Positions 15,935-23,915 of a stretch of DNA of 26,982 bases are shown in pieces (position 1 is the first letter of the stretch; every line of letters starts with the position of its first letter). Source of the DNA: JAMDCX01 sp049977145 (GTDB taxonomy: Bacteria > Planctomycetota > Phycisphaerae > WQYP01); NCBI GenBank assembly GCA_049977145.1, contig JBMFGW010000048.1:1-26982 (forward strand), written 5' to 3'. The translations under genes and the position numbers were made by a program. Below the pieces are notes generated by a model. The model did no database searches. It saw only the letters and a list, made by a program, of their open reading frames with translations, and had not been told where the DNA came from.

Positions 15935-16666
15935 TTGCCCGTGAAATGGCGAGATGTTGTACTCAATGCTCTGCACCGATATGGCCAACGTCATGGAACC
16001 CGGTCGATTAATCGCCCGACATTTCTTTCGGAAGAACTTCAGCCAATGACGGTCGAAGCGGGCAGTGTTGGCGATACTCCCGATCAAACCGTCAGCAGAG
16101 TCCTGCAGGAACTTCGTGATGAGCAACTCATTGAGTTCTTTGGTAACGGAAAATATCTACTCCTCGACTCCCCCTTGCACGTTGAAACGGAGGACCTTCC
16201 GGATGAGGCCCTCGATTTTGCCATCAAGCATGGCAAGCTGAAGATCGGTGACATCGTTGCGGAAGACGTTGTTGTTTCAGCACGGCGCCGTGAAGGCCAG
16301 GATCGGATCAGGACGTTGACATTGGAGAACTATCAAGGCTGCTGTGCGCTCTGCGACGTACGGGATCGGGGGTTCCTTCGCGCGGCACATATCGCGCGAT
16401 GGGCGGACAATATTGACGGCCGAGCCAATCTGCATAATGTGATCGCGATGTGTTTCATACATGACGTACTTTTCGAACAAGGCTACTTTACCTTGGCGGA
16501 TGATAATCGAGTCCTAATCAAAACTACCGCAAGCCAAACCTTATCCGTCATCTTAAGGCAGCACACGATATACCGGCCCCCAATAGAATTTCATCCGGAG
16601 CCGCAGTTCCTGCGGCAACACCGCGAACGGATTAACTTCCAGTGGAATGCGTTCACCATTCGATGA
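15935..16666 (+). CDS. Winged-helix plus HNH endonuclease (restriction-type)
   Basis: The 243-residue protein has two parts. Residues 1-80 look like a winged-helix domain (WRDVVLNALHRYG, then TVSRVLQELRDEQLIEFFGNGKYLL), as found in DNA-sensing modules of restriction enzymes. Residues 120-190 form an HNH_2-type nuclease: CALC (Cys137, Cys140), AHIARW (His152), NLHNVI (Asn168) and FIHDVLFEQGYF (His176). The EDLPDEALDFAI...GQDRIRTLTLENY linker is typical of HNH restriction endonucleases. All expected catalytic residues are present, so it should be active. The start is TTG 15935 or GTG 15941; AAGGA is 4 or 10 bases away respectively. No DNA methyltransferase is present in the window, so either it acts on modified DNA, has a distant partner, or is an orphan. 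It diverges from the broken nuclease-like gene. Confidence 0.82.
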   Translation: MPVKWRDVVLNALHRYGQRHGTRSINRPTFLSEELQPMTVEAGSVGDTPDQTVSRVLQELRDEQLIEFFGNGKYLLLDSPLHVETEDLPDEALDFAIKHGKLKIGDIVAEDVVVSARRREGQDRIRTLTLENYQGCCALCDVRDRGFLRAAHIARWADNIDGRANLHNVIAMCFIHDVLFEQGYFTLADDNRVLIKTTASQTLSVILRQHTIYRPPIEFHPEPQFLRQHRERINFQWNAFTIR

Positions 16667-16840
16667 ATTATTTCTGTCCACGATCCGTCGATTCAGCCCA
16701 CGAAATAGATTACCAAGACCTTGTGTAACTGATTGCCAAACCCCCAAGGCCATCCGGTCGAAAAAGATGAATCGCCGTGATTCTTGAAAAATATAGCCGC
16801 ATCGCAGCCTGCGGTATCAGCGACACTGGAAGGGGCCCGG

Positions 16841-19486
16841 TCACTTCCCCGCGCCGTCCAGCAGCGGGGTTTCGTCGTCTTTGTCTTCGGGGGCGACGCG
16901 GGCTACGTTGACCAGGATGTCGTCTGCGTCCAGGCGGATGAGCCTTACGCCTTGGGTGGCTCGGCCCATTTCACGCAGTTCGCCGGTTACGCCGATCCGC
17001 ACGACCTGACCGTTGCGGGTGATCATCATGAGTTCATCGTTATCCGTTACCGGTTTCACTGATACCACCGCTCCATTGCGATCCGTGGTGCGGATGTTAA
17101 TAACGCCTTTGCCGCCGCGATGGGTCAGGCGGTATTCTTCCACACGCGTGCGTTTGCCGTAGCCATGTTCACAGGCGGTCAATAGTGTGACTTGATTGTC
17201 GCCATGATCCAGCCCCTGCGGCACAATGACCATTTCAACTACGGCGTCATCTTTTTCAAGCTTGACACCTTTAACGCCGCCGGCCTGTCGGCCCATGTCG
17301 CGCACTTCGGTTTCTTCAAAGCGCACCGCCATGCCGCCACGGGTGGCCAGAACAATTTGGTCCTTGCCGTTGGTAACGCCCACGCCGATCACGCTGTCGC
17401 CTTTATCCAAGCCGATGGCGATAATGCCGCGCTTCATGGGATTGCCATACGCCTTCAGCAGTGTCTTTTTGATAATGCCCTTGGCTGTGGTCATCACCAG
17501 GTGCTTGGCTTCATCGGAGAAGTCCCGCACGACCAGCACGGCGGCGAGTTTTTCATCCGCCTGCATTTCCACCAGATTGGCAATCGATCGGCCTTTGCTC
17601 TGCCGACTCATCTGCGGCACATCATAGACTTTCTGCCAGTAGCAGCGGCCAAGATTGGTAAAGAACATCAAGTAATCATGCGTGGAGCCGATGAAAAGAT
17701 GCTCAATAAAGTCACCTTCCTTGGAATCCGCGCCAACAATGCCGCGCCCACCGCGGCCCTGCTTACGGTAGGTATCCAGCGGCATACGCTTGATATAGCC
17801 TTCATGGCTGATGGTTACAACAACCTGTTCATCGGCTATCAGGTCCTCAATGTTAATATCGGTGGCATCGTTGGTGATCTGCGTGCGGCGATCATCGCCA
17901 TACTTTTCCTTCAACTCAATAGTGTCCTCACGAATAATATCCAAGACACGTTTGTCATCACTGAGAATCAATTCATAATCCTCAATTTCCCCCACGAGTT
18001 TGTTGTATTCTTCTGTGAGCTTGTCAATTTCCAGGCCCACTAAGCGTTGGAGCTGCATGGATAAAATCGCATCGGCCTGTGCGGAAGACAGCAACATGCC
18101 GCCGAGTTCCGCAGTGGCTTGGTCAATGCGTTTCTTAAACGCTTTGGGAATCGCAGCTTTCCAGGTCAGCGCTTCATCAATGGTGAAACGCTTTCGCATG
18201 AGGTTAACCTTGGCGGTGGGAACATCTGGGCTGATTTTGCGATTGCGCAACAGCTCAATAACACCCATGAGTTCGATTTTTCCGCCGGTGGATTTGCCGT
18301 TGACCTCTTCGGTATGAATATCCGCCAGCGCCAGGATCAAACCTTCCAGAATATGGGCGCGTTGCCGGGCTTTTTTGAGGCGGAATGCGGTTCGGCGGCG
18401 GATGACTTCCTTGCGGTGTTCGATAAACAGTTCAATCATGTCCCGCAGGCTCAGCGTCCGCGGCTGGCGATTCACCAGAGCAATGTTAATAATGGAAATG
18501 GTGCTTTGCAGCGGCGTAAATTGATAAAGCTGATTGATCACTACGTTGGGATCCGCATCGCGCTTCAGTTCCACCACCACACGCACCGCGTGTTCACGAT
18601 CGGATTCATCGCGCACATCGGAGATATCCTTGATTCTTTCTTCCTTCACCTGATCGGCGATGGATTCGATAATTGTTTTCTTCAACACCTGATACGGTAT
18701 TTCATTGATAACAATCTGTTCCCTGCCGCCTTTGAGCTGCTCGGTATGCACACGTCCGCGCACGGTCACCTTGCCGCGGCCGGTTTCATAACCTTCCACA
18801 ATACCGGATCGCCCGCAAATCACACCGCCGGTGGGGAAGTCGGGACCTTTGATGATTTTTATCAAGTCTCGAATGGTGCTGTTCGGCTCATCAATCAACT
18901 TGACGATGCCATCGCAAACCTCGCGCAAATTGTGCGGCGGCAGACTTGTCGCCATGCCCACCGCGATGCCCTGCGAGCCATTGACCAGTAGATTGGGGAA
19001 CTTGCTGGGTAATACCGTCGGCTCCATCCGAACTTCATCATAATTCGGGATGAAATCAACGGTGTCTTCCTTCAAATCCTCCATCATCTCCGCAGCGGCC
19101 TCGGCCATGCGCGCTTCGGTGTACCGCATGGCCGCCGGTGGATCGCCATCCAGTGATCCAAAATTTCCCTGCCCGTCCACCAGCAGGTGCCGCATGTTCC
19201 AACTTTGGGCCATACGCACCAATGTGGGATAAATAACCGCTTCACCATGCGGGTGGTAATTGCCGGAGGTATCACCGGCAATTTTCGCGCACTTACGATG
19301 CTTAGACCGCGGTCCAAGCTGCAGGTCATTCATGGCCACGAGAATACGCCGCTGTGACGGCTTCAGGCCGTCGCGGACATCAGGCAACGCACGATCCATA
19401 ATTGTGCTCATGGCATACGTGAGGTAACTTTCAGAAAGTTCGGTTTCAATCTGCAGGTCGGTGATCCGCGACTCATTTTCAAGCAT
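16841..19486 (-). CDS. gyrA: DNA gyrase subunit A
   Basis: GyrA cuts and rejoins DNA in the A2B2 gyrase that introduces negative supercoils. The 881-residue protein has the winged-helix start (YAMSTIMDRALPDVRDGLKPS), catalytic Tyr122 in AAMRYTEARM, numbered as in E. coli, and a GyrA-box-like QGRGGRG near residue 575. The last stands in for the QRRGGKG that distinguishes gyrase from ParC. The beta-pinwheel C-terminal domain follows. In the quinolone-resistance-determining loop the sequence is HGEAVIYP (80-87), so Ala83 and Pro87 replace the Ser83 and Asp87 of E. coli. AGAGGA lies 8 bases before ATG 19486. gyrB is not adjacent. The 174 bases beyond its 3' end hold no gene. Confidence 0.97.
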   Translation of the reverse strand: MLENESRITDLQIETELSESYLTYAMSTIMDRALPDVRDGLKPSQRRILVAMNDLQLGPRSKHRKCAKIAGDTSGNYHPHGEAVIYPTLVRMAQSWNMRHLLVDGQGNFGSLDGDPPAAMRYTEARMAEAAAEMMEDLKEDTVDFIPNYDEVRMEPTVLPSKFPNLLVNGSQGIAVGMATSLPPHNLREVCDGIVKLIDEPNSTIRDLIKIIKGPDFPTGGVICGRSGIVEGYETGRGKVTVRGRVHTEQLKGGREQIVINEIPYQVLKKTIIESIADQVKEERIKDISDVRDESDREHAVRVVVELKRDADPNVVINQLYQFTPLQSTISIINIALVNRQPRTLSLRDMIELFIEHRKEVIRRRTAFRLKKARQRAHILEGLILALADIHTEEVNGKSTGGKIELMGVIELLRNRKISPDVPTAKVNLMRKRFTIDEALTWKAAIPKAFKKRIDQATAELGGMLLSSAQADAILSMQLQRLVGLEIDKLTEEYNKLVGEIEDYELILSDDKRVLDIIREDTIELKEKYGDDRRTQITNDATDINIEDLIADEQVVVTISHEGYIKRMPLDTYRKQGRGGRGIVGADSKEGDFIEHLFIGSTHDYLMFFTNLGRCYWQKVYDVPQMSRQSKGRSIANLVEMQADEKLAAVLVVRDFSDEAKHLVMTTAKGIIKKTLLKAYGNPMKRGIIAIGLDKGDSVIGVGVTNGKDQIVLATRGGMAVRFEETEVRDMGRQAGGVKGVKLEKDDAVVEMVIVPQGLDHGDNQVTLLTACEHGYGKRTRVEEYRLTHRGGKGVINIRTTDRNGAVVSVKPVTDNDELMMITRNGQVVRIGVTGELREMGRATQGVRLIRLDADDILVNVARVAPEDKDDETPLLDGAGK

Positions 19487-19571
19487 GATGGAATTCCTCT
19501 ACCGCTAATCTTGCCACAGTCCCACAATGGAACCGTGGGCGCGACCAACTCCAGTCGCAATGAATTACTTT

Positions 19572-19601
19572 ATTTTACCACAAATAGCGAGTTTTTGCCC
19601 A
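19572..19601 (-). promoter_or_regulatory. gyrA: Promoter for gyrA
   Basis: On the minus strand, TGGGCA (19601-19596) is followed 18 bases later by TAAAAT (19577-19572) with TGG as extended -10. The start near 19565 gives a leader of about 79 bases. Its -35 lies only 5 bases from that of the divergent desulfurase promoter. Confidence 0.5.
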
Positions 19602-19606
19602 AAGTA

Positions 19607-19635
19607 TTGATCCACGGCCCACCAGAACCTATTAT
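19607..19635 (+). promoter_or_regulatory. Promoter for the cysteine desulfurase gene
   Basis: TTGATC (19607-19612), a 17-base spacer and TATTAT (19630-19635). The start near 19642 leaves about 58 bases of leader with GGGAAAGGA just before the ATG at 19700. It is back to back with the gyrA promoter, so firing of one may change supercoiling at the other. Confidence 0.5.
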
Positions 19636-19699
19636 AGCAAATAGCGACTGGATGCTGTTATCCGCGTGCCGAAGATTTTAGTCGCGATGGGAAAGGAAT

Positions 19700-20944
19700 A
19701 TGACGCACAGTTTTCACCGGCGGATTTATTGCGATAACGCCGCCACCAGTTTTCCAAAGCCCCCAACGGTCCTTGCGGCCATGGTGGATTATGCCCAGAA
19801 CATCGGGGCCTCGGCCGGCCGTGGCGCTTATGTTGAGGCCCGCCGTTCCGCCGACGTCATCCGTAACTGTCGGCAAAAATTAAATCAGCTATTTAATGGC
19901 GAAAATCCGGATCATTTCATTTTCACCCTTAATTGCAGTGATTCGCTGAACATGGTCATTCATGGGCTGCTGAAGCCCGGCGATCACGCGATTTGCATCG
20001 CCATGGATCACAACAGTATTCTGCGGCCATTGAATGAACTGGTCGCACGCGGCATGATCAGTCAGACTCGAGTCGCGGCGCAACCGGGCAGCGGATTGGT
20101 AAATCCCGATGATATTCGCGCCGCAATCACCAAGCACACGCGTCTTATTGCCATCGGACATGGCAGTAATGTCACCGGAACCGTGCAGAATATCCGGGAA
20201 ATCGGTCGTTTCGCCAGAGAAGCGGCAGTACCATTTCTCGTTGATGCCGCGCAAAGCGCCGGTCACCTGCCCATTGATATTGCAGCCGATTTTATTGACT
20301 TTTTAGCCTGTCCTGGACACAAGGGTCTTTTGGGTCCCCTCGGAACGGGGGTCTTATACATTCGGCCGGGCATGGAAAAACACTTGCGCACCACCCGCGA
20401 AGGGGGTACCGGATCGGTAAGTGAACGCGACACACAGCCGGAGTTCATGCCGGATCGGTTTGAAGCCGGTTCCCACAATGCCATCGGAATTGCGGGACTG
20501 GCCGCCGGCGTGGAATGGATTTTGGCGCGCGGCGTAACAACAATTGCCGCGCATGAGCACGCGCTATGCGCGGCTTTTATCGCGGCGGTACGCGGCATTC
20601 ATGGCCTGGATTATTATGGCCCGCAAGGCAGTGCGGACCGCGTGGGGGTTTTTAGTGTACGGATTGCCGGTATGGACCCCTTGCAACTCGCCACACAGTT
20701 GGAGGAGGAATTTGGTATCCTCACCCGTCCAGGATTGCATTGTGCTCCGGCGGCCCATCACACTATTGGTACGGATCACCCCGCGGTTCCCGGCGGCATA
20801 TCCGGAACCACACGCCTGAGTTTTGGCGCCTTTAATACAATGGAAGACATTCAAACCGCCGCCCAGGCATTGATCCGTATCAGCACGCGCCGCACGAATT
20901 CACAAAACCGCGGCGCCGCACCGTTGGTGCACACTGGGCGTTGA
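19700..20944 (+). CDS. Class-V cysteine desulfurase family protein
   Basis: The 414-residue PLP enzyme begins IYCDNAATSFPKPPTVL, the signature start of cysteine desulfurases. It shows NCSDSLN, the pyridine-nitrogen Asp in LVDAAQSAGHLPID, Schiff-base Lys208 in CPGHKGLLGPLGTG and the catalytic Cys348 in RPGLHCAPAAHHTIGT. The RPGLHCAP placement is typical of the group II desulfurase (SufS/Csd-like, TIGR01977) branch. It would mobilise sulfur from cysteine as persulfide for Fe-S clusters or thiocofactors. No suf, isc or sulfur-acceptor genes are next to it. The C-terminal 25 residues (STRRTNSQNRGAAP) are polar and beyond the usual fold. The stop TGA touches the target duplication of a MITE, so the transcript now runs into that element. 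Confidence 0.9.
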   Translation: MTHSFHRRIYCDNAATSFPKPPTVLAAMVDYAQNIGASAGRGAYVEARRSADVIRNCRQKLNQLFNGENPDHFIFTLNCSDSLNMVIHGLLKPGDHAICIAMDHNSILRPLNELVARGMISQTRVAAQPGSGLVNPDDIRAAITKHTRLIAIGHGSNVTGTVQNIREIGRFAREAAVPFLVDAAQSAGHLPIDIAADFIDFLACPGHKGLLGPLGTGVLYIRPGMEKHLRTTREGGTGSVSERDTQPEFMPDRFEAGSHNAIGIAGLAAGVEWILARGVTTIAAHEHALCAAFIAAVRGIHGLDYYGPQGSADRVGVFSVRIAGMDPLQLATQLEEEFGILTRPGLHCAPAAHHTIGTDHPAVPGGISGTTRLSFGAFNTMEDIQTAAQALIRISTRRTNSQNRGAAPLVHTGR

Positions 20945-21090
20945 TAATAATGTAACCGTTCACGGCCTTTCGGCCTTCCAAACTCGGGATGCGTGTACGG
21001 CGGTACCACTCCCTTACGGTCGCGGCTCGGTCTGCCGTCGCGCGTGATGGATACGCAAAAAAGATCGTACGTGAACGGTTACATAATAAT
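20944..21090. repeat. 8-bp target-site duplication flanking the MITE
   Basis: ATAATAAT occurs at 20944-20951 and again at 21083-21090, directly outside the two terminal inverted repeats. An 8-bp duplication is the known length for IS66-family insertion. The left copy begins on the last base of the desulfurase stop codon. Confidence 0.85.
20952..21082. mobile_element. 131-bp non-autonomous IS66-type element (MITE)
   Basis: The element begins GTAACCGTTCACG and ends with the exact reverse complement CGTGAACGGTTAC (21070-21082). The 5'-GTAA tips, the flanking 8-bp duplication and 14-of-14 identity of its left end (20952-20965) with the end of the IS66 transposase remnant at 800-813 assign it to IS66-driven mobilisation. 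It is too short to encode a transposase; the interior has a small GGCC-TTTC-GGCC hairpin near the left end. The rest of the 324-base gap (to 21268) holds only a stem-loop. Confidence 0.85.
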
Positions 21091-21192
21091 TGAGGTAACC
21101 GCCGCCGGCAGCGCACCGAATACATCTTTTAGGACCGTGTTAACCCCGTACCGACCTCTCGGGAAAGAACTCCTTCATCGCTAGGGATCTAT

Positions 21193-21220
21193 AACAGCGC
21201 TGCATGATCATACCGCTGTT
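21193..21220. other. 7-bp stem-loop downstream of the MITE
   Basis: AACAGCG (21193-21199) pairs with CGCTGTT (21214-21220) over a 14-base loop, with CTAG words further out on both sides. It lies between the convergent desulfurase and the unknown membrane-anchored gene. It lacks a T-run, so termination is doubtful. Confidence 0.3.
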
Positions 21221-21268
21221 CTAGCAGGTCTGCTGCGTTTACACCGCTGTGAACAGTTACCAAAGCAG

Positions 21269-22234
21269 TTAATTTGTTGCCAATTCATTCATTGTTTCCG
21301 CCGTCATACTGTAAGCGCGTTTGGCCGCAGCGCTGATCCAGTGGTTGGAACTTTTGGTGTAATGCCGCAAAAAAGCCGCAATGGCATGGGCCCGCGGTGC
21401 ATAGCTGGTGCTCCAGCGGGCAATACCGAGTTCCAACATGGCGTCGATTCGCCAGGAGAGGTCCCGATCATGCCGTACGATATAGGCCATGTCACCGGAG
21501 TGTGGGTTCAACACTTCCACGATCTTTTGTTTGGCGTACCATCGTCGGCTGGCGGAATCCGTGGCCGCCAGCAATTTCGCGGCGGCATTATATTCATACT
21601 GATTTTTTGTCGGCCCGGATTTATAAAGCATCCGCAAGCCGGCGGTGGCGGCGTCAATATCAGCCAATCCGCAGGTCCGCACATCAACAAACAGGCCATG
21701 TCGCCATAGCTGCCGGCCAAAAATCAACAGCGCTGTCAACGCCTGCGTAGCGCGTTTGGCCTGTTTATTATGGATACAGCCTGCGGCATAGGCACTGGTC
21801 ATCTGGCCAATGGCGTTAAGGCGATCGGCCAAAATGTCGGATATTTTTGGTAACCTCACATGCGGGATGAAAACCAGATACTTGCGGGACATGGTTTTGG
21901 GCGCCGCTTGCTCAAGAAGTTTGACGATACCCAGAATTTTAGACGACGTGGTGGGGTTTGATGGGTTGGTAATCCGCTGGAGCGCATGACGATCATTGGC
22001 TAATGCTGTAATCCGCGCATAGGCCTCCAGATAAATCGCGCCGGCCCCAGACCCCGTTGGTGTTGGTGTCAGACCGCCAATGCTGTACGCAATTTTGATC
22101 GGTTGTAAAAATCCCCTGGAAAGCACACGGTCTGAAGGCCGCCCAATAGAGGATGGACCGACAAAAATATAGATTATCACCCCGATCACAATGAGGAAAA
22201 TGATGGCGATGGCAATACCGATTTTATAATTCAT
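21269..22234 (-). CDS. Unknown single-pass membrane-anchored protein
   Basis: I do not recognise this 321-residue protein. It starts MNYKIGIAIAIIFLIVIGVI, one N-terminal transmembrane helix (about residues 5-25) followed by a GPSSIGRPSDR linker and a mostly helical, Ala-rich domain, so most of the protein is probably outside the cytoplasm. There is no lipobox and no enzyme motif that I can see. The ATG at 22234 is chosen over the upstream open frame because AGGAG lies 9 bases before it and the upstream part would run into hemQ. It lies 73 bases after hemQ on the same strand and may be co-transcribed. Its 3' end faces the MITE. Confidence 0.7.
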   Translation of the reverse strand: MNYKIGIAIAIIFLIVIGVIIYIFVGPSSIGRPSDRVLSRGFLQPIKIAYSIGGLTPTPTGSGAGAIYLEAYARITALANDRHALQRITNPSNPTTSSKILGIVKLLEQAAPKTMSRKYLVFIPHVRLPKISDILADRLNAIGQMTSAYAAGCIHNKQAKRATQALTALLIFGRQLWRHGLFVDVRTCGLADIDAATAGLRMLYKSGPTKNQYEYNAAAKLLAATDSASRRWYAKQKIVEVLNPHSGDMAYIVRHDRDLSWRIDAMLELGIARWSTSYAPRAHAIAAFLRHYTKSSNHWISAAAKRAYSMTAETMNELATN

Positions 22235-22307
22235 TACATTTCTCCTATATACCACATTTCCGTTAGGGCAGACGTCCTGCCGCTTTATCACCACCGGGCC
22301 GAGCCCC

Positions 22308-23099
22308 TCATACCGCCGCAAGCTGCCGGACGATATTTTCTATCGGCGTTTGCACACAGGTAAAAATAGGTGTATCCCGAACCGTAAAGCGACTGCCTTC
22401 GGTTTCCCGCAATTCCTGCACCAAGTCCAGAAAATCGCCGGGCATATCGGTTTCAAACGCCACCACAAATTCCTGATCATCAAGTCCGAAACTGTACGTG
22501 GTATTCAACTTCACCGACGGATACCGGTTCCCCACCTGGATGTGTTCATCCATGATCCCCTGCCGGGTCTGTTTGCTCAAAAGATACCATTCACGTGTTT
22601 TAACAAATGGATATACAAATAGATATTTGCGTTTTCCCGGCACAATACTGGTGCGGGTGTCGTCATGGGCGGGGTCGATTTTATCCACATAGGTGCTGCG
22701 CTTACTCTGCGCGAGATAACAGAACGGCTGCATCAGATAACCAGCCACCGGCAAACGGTTTATGGCGGCGGTAAACTCTGAAAGGGCCTCGAGTTCATAG
22801 CTGATTTTCCAGAACATGATATCCACATCCGGTCGCGTTCCCACGCAGCTGTACGGAATGAGAAACATTTTACGCTGCTCCTGCTTTTGCACAAGATCAA
22901 CGAGTTGCCGCTGCATGAATATTTGTTGCTCCGGCGGCAGGCGACGAAAATCAGGCAGCAGCTTATAAAAGGAAAATGAAACGAATTGTCGCCGCGCGGA
23001 CGATGGTTTCGCCATCGTCGCTTGTTCTTTGGGTTCCGTATGCCAGCCGGGGCGGTTCGTGGTGGTTGGGGGTTGGGGGTTGGCAGGGGGTTCCGACAT
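22308..23099 (-). CDS. hemQ: Chlorite-dismutase family HemQ, coproheme decarboxylase
   Basis: HemQ converts coproheme to protoheme at the end of the coproporphyrin-dependent heme pathway. The 263-residue protein has an N-terminal Pro-rich extension of about 30 residues. Its ferredoxin-like core contains YPFVKTREWYLL (Tyr163), MDEHIQVG (His186, the expected proximal heme ligand), NTTYSFGLDDQEFVVAFETD and RDTPIFTCV. These blocks match the HemQ branch better than true chlorite dismutases, although the distal residue was not fixed by alignment. ATG 23099 has GGAG 9 bases upstream. The 211-base gap toward the thioredoxin gene holds no gene. With hemA in the same window, it suggests the organism makes heme by the coproporphyrin route. 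Confidence 0.85.
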   Translation of the reverse strand: MSEPPANPQPPTTTNRPGWHTEPKEQATMAKPSSARRQFVSFSFYKLLPDFRRLPPEQQIFMQRQLVDLVQKQEQRKMFLIPYSCVGTRPDVDIMFWKISYELEALSEFTAAINRLPVAGYLMQPFCYLAQSKRSTYVDKIDPAHDDTRTSIVPGKRKYLFVYPFVKTREWYLLSKQTRQGIMDEHIQVGNRYPSVKLNTTYSFGLDDQEFVVAFETDMPGDFLDLVQELRETEGSRFTVRDTPIFTCVQTPIENIVRQLAAV

Positions 23100-23319
23100 G
23101 AAGATCACTCCAGAAAACTATCGATGCATAACCTTGGCACCGCATCTATTCTGATTCTAAAGCAAAAAGCCAATCCTTTCATCTGAAAAATGAAATGGCC
23201 AGGGTGCGCAACTATTCCTGTGCCGCCGCGTTTGGACCACGCCGGTCATCGCGCCTTGGCAGGTATAGGGCGTAAGCACCATGTTTGGATGCGTAAAAAA
23301 TGCGATCAGCATTTATTCA

Positions 23320-23814
23320 CTATTCCGATCGTTGCAGGGCCGCAGTTAAAAATTGCAGCGTTTGCCGCCGCCCCATGGATTGGGCAACATTCACAATATG
23401 GCCGCGCGCGTTGATAATCAAAATGGTAGGTAACACTTCTACTCCGAGTTTGGTTGCCGCCGCCTTACCGGTAGCCGTATCCATATTTTCCCGGATCGGA
23501 ATAAAGTGCGCCATGACCATCTGGGCAACTGTCCGATCCCGCCAAACGGTACGATCCATCAATCGGCACGGCGGGCACCAGGATGCCCAGAAGTCCACCA
23601 GAAGCAACTGTCCGAATTGGCGGCTCTGTCGCTGTCCCGCGGTGAGGCTGTGGTGCCAGGCGATGTGTCCGCCCGGCGCTGCCAATCCTAGTTTTACCGC
23701 CTGCGAGTCCAGCCACGGCAACATGGCCACAGCTATCAATGTCGCGGTGAACAGACCGATGATGAATAGTGCCTGTCCGGGAAAATGATCGTAATGTATT
23801 TTGGAAATTTTCAT
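23320..23814 (-). CDS. Membrane-anchored thioredoxin-fold protein (CPPC)
   Basis: The 164-residue protein has an N-terminal hydrophobic helix (GQALFIIGLFTATLIAVAML, about residues 13-32) that would anchor or export it. A thioredoxin domain follows with LLVDFWASWCPPCRLMD (Cys80 and Cys83) and the cis-Pro in EVLPTILI. The 'WASWCPPCRLMDRTVW' context resembles the DsbD C-terminal type, so it may reduce disulfides outside the cytoplasm, for example in cytochrome c maturation; this role is inferred. The ATG at 23814 is preferred over the longer open frame because GGGAG lies 8 bases before it. It follows alaS by 101 bases that contain two stem-loops. Confidence 0.85.
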   Translation of the reverse strand: MKISKIHYDHFPGQALFIIGLFTATLIAVAMLPWLDSQAVKLGLAAPGGHIAWHHSLTAGQRQSRQFGQLLLVDFWASWCPPCRLMDRTVWRDRTVAQMVMAHFIPIRENMDTATGKAAATKLGVEVLPTILIINARGHIVNVAQSMGRRQTLQFLTAALQRSE

Positions 23815-23829
23815 ATTAATCACTCCCAT

Positions 23830-23870
23830 CCATCCCGGTATTACCGATGGTGTGGTCGCATCATCACACC
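23830..23870 (-). other. Two adjoining stem-loops between alaS and the thioredoxin gene
   Basis: CCAT..CGGTA (23830-23840) pairs with TACCGATGG (23842-23850) with a two-base bulge, and GGTGTG (23849-23854) pairs with CACACC (23865-23870). They share two bases, so they may be mutually exclusive. They could form an alaS 3' end or a thioredoxin leader structure. No T-run follows. Confidence 0.35.
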
Positions 23871-23915
23871 GCAATGAATGACGGATAACTGGTAATGCGT
23901 GTCCAGCATCCCTGG

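Noticed and set aside
17192..18043. 283-codon open frame antisense to gyrA (and a similar one at 18119-18991)
   Set aside because: Shadow of the high-confidence gyrA frame; no independent support.
21095..21260. Possible second decayed MITE (GTAACCG ... GTGAACAGTTAC)
   Set aside because: The left end matches only 7 bases and the flanking 8-bp words differ (taattgag versus caaagcag), so no target duplication supports it.
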